From NCBI GenBank assembly GCA_003116995.1, contig BDSL01000054.1, positions 434,001 through 498,000 of the forward strand: 64,000 nt of DNA, written 5' to 3'. The DNA comes from Yamagishiella unicocca. Taxonomy: Eukaryota; Chlorophyta; Chlorophyceae; Chlamydomonadales; Volvocaceae. Under the pieces are notes generated by a model. It ran no database searches and was not told the DNA's origin. It worked only from the letters and a program-made list of their open reading frames with translations. Made by a program: the position numbers and the translations under genes. Below, piece after piece: positions 58,301-64,000 of this stretch. Numbering within the stretch: the first letter of the stretch is position 1; every line of letters begins with the position of its first letter.

Positions 58301-61300
58301 CGCCTCACCCCCGCGTGCCGCCCCACGCCACCGTAACCCGCAGGGCAAACGAACCCGCCACCTTCCTCCCCCCCCTACCTGGAGCGTGTGGTTTGCGCCC
58401 ACTGTGAACAGCGGCAGCACCCCTGGAGCGGTGCGGTCGGGACACAAGGGCGGCAGCAGGCAACAGGCAGTAGCTCGGTGGACAGCGCAAGATGGGGAGA
58501 GAGGGGGTGCAGCAGGAGGGCGGCGCAGGGGGCACCCGAAGGCGGGGAGAGAGGGGGTGCAGCAGGAGGGCGGCGCAGAGGGCACCCGCTGTGTCTGACA
58601 GCGACGGCTAGTCGGCACTGCCACGGGCCCGCCTTCCCGCCCCTTCCCGCCCCTCGCGCCCCCTTGTCACACCGCACCCTCCTCCCTTCCCTCGGCTCGC
58701 CAGCTCGTAGCCCCACTACCGGTATACCCCACCACCTCACGCGCTGAGCCCCCCTCCCCTTTCCTTCCAGTGCCGACCCACGGGTCTCCTCTCATATCCC
58801 CCACCTGCGGCGCCGATACCCCCCGGCACGCGGGACGGCGAGCCGTGCCCCGTGGGCGACATGGGGATCATTCGGCTGTAGGTGACGTTCCACGCCTCGT
58901 TGCCGCCCAACTGGAGGGGACGGAAACGAGCCAAGACGTGGTTTCGGGGCGTCATGCATTGGTTTCGGGGCGCGAGGGTTTTCTTGCCCTCATCATTCCC
59001 GCCTTTTTTATCCAGCGCCCTGCCGCCAGGGGCGACAGCCCTCTCTCGCCCTCCCTTCACCACTCGGAGCCCACCCGCCCCCCGACCCCCAGGCCCCACC
59101 CTCCCTCCACCCCCCAGGCCCCACCCTCCCTCCACCCCCCAGGCCCCACCCGCCCTCCGACCCCCAGGCCCCACCCGCCCTCCGACCCCCAGGCCCCACC
59201 CGCCCTCCGACCCCCAGGCCCCACCCGCCCTCCGACCCCCAGGCCCCACCCGCCCTCCGACCCCCAGGCCCCACCCGCCCTCCGACCCCCAGGCCCCACC
59301 CGCCCTCCGACCCCCAGGCCCCACCCGCCCTCCGACCCCCAGGCCCCACCCTCCCTCCACCCCCCAGGCCCCACCCTCCCTCCGACCCCCAGGCCCCACC
59401 CGCCCTCCGACCCCCAGGCCCCACCCGCCCTCCGACCCCCAGGCCCCACCCGCCCTCCGACCCCCAGGCCCCACCCGCCCTCCGACCCCCAGGCCCCACC
59501 CGCCCTCCGACCCCCAGGCCCCACCCGCCCTCCGACCCCCAGGCCCCACCCGCCCTCCGACCCCCAGGCCCCACCCTCCCTCCACCCCCCAGGCCCCACC
59601 CTCCCTCCACCCCCCAGGCCCCACCTGCATGGACCGCACCAGGTAGTCCTCCCGACCCAGCACCAGGTAGCGGTCAGGGTCGTGCACCGGAATGACGGGC
59701 GTGTCTGCGGGGGAAGGGGGGAGGAAGAGAGGAAGACCGGCCGGTAAGGGGGGTGTCATAAATACCGGTTACACATGGGTACAACAGCTGGCGCATTGGG
59801 GTCCGGGCAGGGGGGGCCCAGGGTGGAAAGGGTCGCACGGCAGTGGGTGGTGCGCCCCATTCTCGTCCTCCTTCGGCCCCCCCATCTTTTTCGTCGCGGC
59901 GGCGCCCACTCAACGACCGGGTCGACTGCCCCCCGACAGTCCCTCTCCAACCTGGTACTGTGGCTACTGTGACTGGCTCGTCACAGCACGAACTCTTCCA
60001 ACCAAACGTCCAGCATTCCAATGACCAGCATAACACATTTTGAAAACCGCACAGCGCGCCAGCATAAGGCCCCAGCCCCACCTAGGCCCGGAGCCCCACC
60101 TAGACTCCAGCGCACACCGTCATGGTCGCCACGATACACGGCCCCAGACCCCTCCCCCTCCCTCCCCCTCCCTCGCCCTCCCTCCCTCCCGCCTCCTCCC
60201 CCCCGGCCGCTCCCGCCGGGTTTTCCTTGCAGCCCCCTCCCGCCAGCCCCAGTCCCAGCCCCCGCCCCCGCTGCCCCCGCCCCTCCCAACTCACCCTCCA
60301 CTCCGAAGCGCGCGTGGTGTCCCGGGCCCTGGTGCGGCTCTCCGAGCCCCGCCCCCTGCCTGCCGCTGACCATCTGCAGCAGCGACCCCGAGTGGCGGTC
60401 CAACACGTACACCCGCGAGCTGCGCTCGCCGACGATGAGGGAGCCGTCCAGGGTGTGGGAGGGGGAGTTCTCCACCAGCTCCGGAACCGTGATGGGCATG
60501 CGCTGTCGGCGAGGGGTGTGGCGATGGGGGGGAGGGGGAATGGGAGGGCGGGAAAAGCGGGGGCGCGAGGGCAGGGGGTAAGGGGGATGGGTAAGGCGGT
60601 TAGCGGGGGGGGGGGGCGTGGGATTTCGCCCACATGGCTACTGGCTGGCCTCCTCCACTGGGTTGGGCTGAGGCAGCCGGAAGGCATATCGCGGTGCGGC
60701 CTGTCGGCTCGCCGTTTATCGATTTGGTTGCCTGGGGTGAGGGTGCGGGGGGTGACTGGCGAGGTGCTGTGATTGGGCGGCGCGCAGCCCTGCGCACACG
60801 CCAGAGCACTTATAAGTGGTACACGCAGATCGCTTCGTGTAGGCGGCGAGGGTGCGGTCCGCAGCTGACGCTTGCATTAACACGCCGAGCCCACTGCTAA
60901 CTTGGATCTCGCAATGAGCAACACGGACGGCCTGTGGCTCATTTCGTCCGGCAGGCAACATTTCGTCCAGCAGCCTGACCCACATCCCACCGCCCGAACC
61001 CCATTTCCGAAATAACTGGCTAGCTACCTCGAGCTTGGCGTCTGCTGCGGCAGCCGCGTACAAGCCCCCATCAACTCCGGAGCAGATGCGCACGCCGGGC
61101 AGCATGGCCTGGCTCTGCTTGACTGTCACCATCGGCGCGCCCGTGTCGTACGTCCAAACCACCTCGCCGCTGTCCTGGCGCACTGCCACCACACGCCCAT
61201 CTAGCAGCGTCACCACCAGCAGAGACTCGATGCTGTTTCATTTGGCGGTCAGGCAGTGGTTTTGTGGGCGAGGTCAGAGCGAATTGCGGAATTGGGCCTG

Positions 61301-61576
61301 AAATGAGAGCTGCGCGACTATGGCGAGTTCGACAACCTCGCGTGCACCGGCGCGAACATGCCCCGTGGGGGATAAGTCTGTCGCGGCGTACCTGTCGACA
61401 GGATTCGGCCGGTACTCCGTGAGAGACCTGCCCTTGTGCGGGAGGTCCAGTGCGAAGGAGACGTACACGTGTAGGAAATGCAGCAGTAATACACAGGCAG
61501 CTCCGCAGCGAACAGCTGCATAGGGCTGCCGGGCAGCCCATCGAATTGCTCCATAGCCATTAGGCTGTTGGTGCAT
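49320..61576 (-). CDS. IRE1: IRE1 ER stress sensor (kinase plus endoribonuclease) with C-terminal tandem CCCH zinc fingers
   Basis: Nineteen phase-consistent exons on the - strand: 61576-61392, 61232-61028, 60502-60295, 59704-59625, 58910-58805, 58422-58379, 58092-57811, 57473-56718, 56246-56132, 55725-55647, 55307-55152, 54752-54672, 54270-54168, 53853-53646, 52779-52432, 51753-51527, 50967-50794, 50300-50097, 49844-49320, giving 1,361 aa. Signal peptide about 25-42 ([14 protein letters not shown]). The luminal beta-propeller-like sensor spans about 62-470 ([39 protein letters not shown]). Transmembrane helix about 489-521; Gly-rich linker. Kinase about 661-950: GYGSAG loop, K692, HRDLKPHN (D790), DMG (809-811, plant-like instead of DFG), [14 protein letters not shown] RNase about 1010-1119 with catalytic Y1034, R1047, N1048 and H1052. 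Then an unstructured linker and two C-x8-C-x5-C-x3-H fingers (C1274-H1293, C1315-H1334). Kinase and RNase act in splicing or decay of stress mRNAs. Confidence 0.9.
49890..49922 (-). repeat. Dispersed intronic motif, family C
   Basis: Reverse complement of TCGAGTCACCGGTTCTTTT, in IRE1 intron 18 (49845-50096). Confidence 0.65.
50389..50510. repeat. 20-bp minisatellite in IRE1 intron 17
   Basis: About six copies of a GGGAGGTGGGGGTGCGGTCA unit, with GGCAGTGCGGTCA variants. Confidence 0.85.
51181..51296. repeat. 13-bp minisatellite in IRE1 intron 16
   Basis: Nine copies of GACGCGGTTGAAA, two of them with GGCGCGG. Confidence 0.9.
51428..51510 (+). repeat. Dispersed intronic motif, family C, two to three partial copies
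   Basis: GGTTCTTTTATTGTAAACCC at 51431, then TGTCGAGTAACCGGTC twice in succession up to 51510, in IRE1 intron 16. Confidence 0.65.
51945..52412. repeat. 25-bp minisatellite, about 19 copies, in IRE1 intron 15
   Basis: About 19 copies of a 25-bp unit (GGAGCTCCCCTTTGCAACCC plus CCCCT) with occasional 22-24 bp variants. It fills most of the intron 51754-52431 and ends about 20 bp from the donor at 52431. It is open in all frames, which explains the long spurious ORFs. Confidence 0.92.
52797..52840 (+). repeat. Dispersed intronic motif, family A
   Basis: GAGGAAGACCCGTGGATGTC then CGAAAAGTCCGTTTAG. It lies only about 17 bp upstream of the IRE1 intron 14 acceptor in the sense direction. Confidence 0.75.
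52861..52920 (+). repeat. Dispersed intronic motif, family B
   Basis: ATGAAAACCGTTGACGCG, then GGACAGTCGGCGCATGG, in IRE1 intron 14, immediately beside a family A copy. Confidence 0.7.
52952..53010 (+). repeat. Dispersed intronic motif, family B
   Basis: ATGAAGACCGGTTGCGCGAG, then GGACAGCTGGCGCATTGG. This is a second family B copy in IRE1 intron 14, about 90 bp from the first. Confidence 0.7.
53499..53560 (+). repeat. Dispersed intronic motif, family C, tandem pair
   Basis: CAGTCGAGTAACCAGTTCTT occurs twice in tandem, followed by TGCAACCCCCC, in IRE1 intron 14. Confidence 0.7.
53563..53640 (+). repeat. Dispersed intronic motif, family E
   Basis: GGCCGTGGATTCGCGGAT, identical to 17898-17915 in CLS intron 2, followed by GCGTAAAACGGTTTTTACC beside the IRE1 intron 14 donor. 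Confidence 0.7.
53894..53934 (+). repeat. Dispersed intronic motif, family A
   Basis: TTCGAGGAAGACCCGTGGAT then GCCAGGAAAAACCGTTG, about 40 bp upstream of the IRE1 intron 13 acceptor. Confidence 0.75.
54371..54450 (+). repeat. Dispersed intronic motif, family A with the ATGCTGGAG tail
   Basis: TTCGAGGGAGACCCGTGGAT, an A run and CCGTTTAGAAACAC, then GATGCATGCTGGAGAACTGG, a tail shared with family B copies. In IRE1 intron 12. Confidence 0.72.
55108..55172. repeat. 32-bp tandem duplication spanning the exon 11 donor of IRE1
   Basis: On the - strand GGTGCAG|GTAGGGGGCTGG occurs twice, 32 bp apart. The first copy is the exon 11 5' splice site; the second is a decoy donor inside intron 11. Confidence 0.85.
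55483..55530 (+). repeat. Dispersed intronic motif, family A
   Basis: GCGAGGAAGACCCGTGGATG then CGAGGAAAACCGTTTAGGAC, in IRE1 intron 10. Confidence 0.75.
56466..56495 (+). repeat. Dispersed intronic motif, family A (shorter)
   Basis: TTTCGAGGAAGACCCGTGGA then TGCCAGA, without the CCGTTTAG end, in IRE1 intron 8. Confidence 0.7.
57683..57795 (+). repeat. Dispersed intronic motif, family C, two copies
   Basis: ATGTCGAGTAACCGTTTCTT at 57687 and ATGTCCAGTAACCGGATATC at 57742, each followed by a C run, in IRE1 intron 7. Confidence 0.68.
58493..58590. repeat. About 50-bp tandem duplication in the IRE1 intron 5 region
   Basis: Two near-identical copies of a segment beginning GGGGAGAGAGGGGGTGCAGC, between exons 5 and 6. 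Confidence 0.75.
58771..58802 (-). repeat. Dispersed intronic motif, family D
   Basis: CCGACCCACGGGTCTCCTC at the donor end of IRE1 intron 5 (intron 58423-58804). Confidence 0.6.
59080..59624. repeat. 25-bp minisatellite, about 22 copies, starting at the IRE1 exon 4 donor
   Basis: About 22 copies of a 25-bp unit (AGGCCCCACCCGCCCTCCGA plus five C on the + strand). Read on the - strand, the first bases of intron 4 (GTGGGGCCTGGGGG) are themselves the repeat unit, so the array begins exactly at the 5' splice site. Confidence 0.92.
59752..59806 (+). repeat. Dispersed intronic motif, family B
   Basis: CATAAATACCGGTTACACAT, then ACAGCTGGCGCATTGGGG, in IRE1 intron 3. Confidence 0.7.
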
Positions 61577-63461
61577 CGTTGTCCCGCAGGCTAGGGTAAA
61601 AACCTAGCAGCTAACTGCGTGGCGGCCTAATCAAATAAAATCAGCTCCATAAGATAGTAACATCACAAGGGGCATCATTCACGCTATTTAGGGAGCACTG
61701 TGGGGTCTGGACTCTGGCAACGAGACTGTCACATGCGCTCTTCCCGTGTGGACATATAATTTCATATTTTGGTAGGGCTGTGGGAATGTTGACCATCAAG
61801 GTTGACGAAAGTAGTTGCCAGCGGCAATTGGGTCCAGTTCCATGTCGTACTCAAGCCCACCCTATCGCAAGCTCATTAAACGAAACGCACGACAACGTAT
61901 ATGGGCCGTATCAGATTACACGTTGCGAAATTCTTGCCTTTGTCCAAGAATGGCTGTGGCGGCCTTTCGGGGTGGGGGTGATGCGGGCGGTTAGGGCTGG
62001 CAGGCCGATGAGAACATGCCAATATGGTGAAACATGTATGCTTAGCAAGACGATTTCACTTCAAAGTTTGTGTACGGTTTGAATCTGCGCCATGGGTCGG
62101 GAGTATACAGGTTAGGACGGTTTCGGGGGGGTGGAAGGGTTACGACAACCCTGCCTGCGCCCTGCCCTGCCCTGTGGGGCAGCATTGTGAGGGAAGCCCC
62201 TGTGGGGTAGGGTGGGGCCAGGAAGCGCTGGGTCCTACGAGTTTTACAGCACGTGCAAAATGTTGCCGGGCACCAGGCAGGGCGCTTTGGGGCCGCCATG
62301 GGTTGCAGGGTCGCCACCATGCCAAGCAGCCACACCAACAGTCATGCCGCATAAGGCAGCAGGCAAGGGGCGCGCGGCAGGGCCAAGCCAAGAGGGTCCC
62401 TGCATCTGGAATGCGCCAGTTGAGCCTTGTTATGTTGTGAGTTTTGCCGAGTAATCCATTGGCAGGAGTGCTGGGCGCTCAGGTGTGGGTGTGGTACGGT
62501 GTGGTCCCGCCCGCCAGTCGGTTAACAGGCTGCTGGCAGACGACCGGGCCAGCACCAGCCAGCTGAGTGGGCGCCAGAGGCTGAAGGAAGGTGTGACAGG
62601 CGTGATACACATGGCGATGCAATAAAGTAAGAAAGTACTGTTGTGAGCAGCGCCAACATCACCACGCTTCCTGGATGTTGCGCCTCCCAGCCCCTGCGGC
62701 AGTTTCCAGACCCTCGTCGATTGGGAGGTGGCTCGATATCACCCTGTGTATCGCTGATATCAAACCGCTCGTGATTGCACTGTGCAGCGGCGTCATTGCA
62801 GGGGGTGTCCGGGCCCCGTAAATGTCCAGTGAGCTAGGTGCAGTGCTACACGCAACTCACAGCGCCTGCTGCCGTATTTCAGCATGCTGCAGCCTAATGC
62901 AGGGCTTGGCGCAACCAAACGGTGGCAAAACACGGGGTGGAGGGCGGTTGATAAAAGACGGCGATGGTATGTTGCGTGCGCATCGAGTTCGCGTTCCGGA
63001 GCGAGGTGCATAGGACCAACTGTGCGCCCAGTAGGGCTCCCGGCCTTGAATGATGTGTTGATGTCCCATGGCGCTATTTAGCCATCATAGGCAGGTGGCA
63101 GCCCGGTTGGTACGCCTGTGACTCTGTCAGCTGGAGGGCGGTTCCGTATGCGCCCGCTGACGGTCACGGGGTGAGCGTCGTATTTGCTTGCCTAACCTGC
63201 TTGCCTTTCCGACACCAAATGTTATCTCCACGGCGCTCGCAATTCGCGCACGCGGTGAATATGAACCTGATGTGTATTTTGTGCCACCTTAAACCCAACG
63301 AACAACGTGGGCAATAAATGTACAACTGCGGTTAGGGGTTAGTTTGCCACTGGTTGTAGGCTTGGTTCACCGCTGTTATCTGCGTTATCTCGCGCAACAG
63401 GTTTCATACATTCATTTCATTGGTTTCTGAAGGCCAAGTGCCTGATCAAGAACGATACAAA
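61577..63461. other. Divergent region between IRE1 and Mn-SOD genes
   Basis: Promoter side of both genes. It is less GC-rich than elsewhere. No gene, RNA or clear TATA box is supported. An ERSE-like or UPR element was not identified with confidence. Confidence 0.4.
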
Positions 63462-64000
63462 ATGCTTGCGCGCGGTCTCCTAGCTGCTGCCCGCGAGGGC
63501 CTGAGCGCTGCTCCGGGCATGATGCGCTCTATGTCGACTGTTAAGTTGCCGGAGTTGCCTTATGGCTACAGCGCGCTGGAGCCCTACATCTCTGGACACA
63601 TCATGGAGTTGCACCACTCAAAGCACCACGCTGCCTACGTTGCCAACCTCAACAAGGCCTTGGAGCAGGAGGCAGAGGCGGAAGCCAAGGGTGATGTGTC
63701 CAAGATCATTACCCTGCAGAGCGCAATCAAGTTCAATGGCGGAGGTGCGTCGCTCCTCACTAAATACATCCACTATTCACCGCTAACATGAAACTGTTGC
63801 GAATCAGGCCACATCAACCACGACATCTTCTGGACCAACCTGATCCCAAGCAAGGTGCGCCATCTCTGTTGGCCCGTCTCCGAATGCTGGCCTCAGACTC
63901 AGCGCACACGTTTTCCTAACAACACACTCCTCCCGCAGGATTTTGAGCCTCCATCGGGCGAGCTTAAGACCATGATTGAGGCGCAGTGGAAGTCTCTGGA
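63462..64000 (+). CDS. MSD1: Mitochondrial manganese superoxide dismutase, 5' part (runs off the window)
   Basis: Exons 63462-63744, 63808-63854, 63939-64000 (continues), phases agreeing. Residues 1-27 look like a mitochondrial presequence ([13 protein letters not shown], Arg-rich, no acids before residue 12). The Fe/Mn-SOD alpha-hairpin domain follows: [38 protein letters not shown] (metal-ligand His region), [18 protein letters not shown] with the second ligand His formed across the first splice, then [14 protein letters not shown]. The [10 protein letters not shown] and GGGHINH pattern is that of Mn- rather than plant plastid Fe-enzymes. It converts superoxide to hydrogen peroxide and oxygen. 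An in-frame extension upstream to about 63420 lacks an ATG, so the ATG at 63462 is the start. Confidence 0.93.

Noticed and set aside
58737..59759. 340-codon Gly/Trp repeat ORF and its Pro-rich partner
   Set aside because: Translations of the intron 4 minisatellite.

Overview
This window is nuclear DNA from a green alga, most likely a chlamydomonadalean/volvocine species. The evidence is high GC content, genes cut into many short exons with GTGAG/GTGCG donors and CAG acceptors, TGTAA polyadenylation signals, abundant Ala/Gly/Pro/Gln low-complexity protein, and plant-type protein families. All gene models below were assembled by hand by joining exons whose splice phases agree. No cDNA or database search was available.

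Layout, left to right: a 104-bp tandem duplication at the edge; a 1,592-aa Arg/Asp-rich protein with a C-terminal SMAP-like (RSRC2-type) domain (+, 1344-8768); PA2G4/EBP1 (-, 11229-14771); a 57-aa single-pass membrane microprotein (+, 15956-16129); a cardiolipin-synthase-type CDP-alcohol phosphatidyltransferase (+, 16230-18389); a plant-type RING protein (-, 19934-21546); an RDD-like multipass membrane protein (-, 22115-26826), divergent from BABAM1/MERIT40 (+, 27223-31853); a transposon-scarred spacer with a decayed non-LTR retrotransposon tail; a SEUSS/LDB-type co-regulator (+, 35707-38740); a small RING-H2 ligase (-, 41766-43189); coatomer zeta (+, 45284-47374); the ER stress sensor IRE1 in 19 exons (-, 49320-61576); and the 5' half of a mitochondrial Mn-superoxide dismutase (+, 63462 to the edge).

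The genes do not form one pathway. They are a typical mixture of nuclear housekeeping genes: trafficking, ER stress, ubiquitin, mitochondria and transcription. Two things stand out. First, the IRE1 model continues in frame past its kinase and RNase domains into two CCCH zinc fingers of the plant RNA-binding type, so the nuclease that cleaves mRNA may carry its own RNA-binding module. Second, almost every large intron carries copies of a few short dispersed sequence cassettes, shared between unrelated genes and in places forming the polypyrimidine tract at a splice acceptor. Introns also carry many minisatellites, some starting at or duplicating the 5' splice site.
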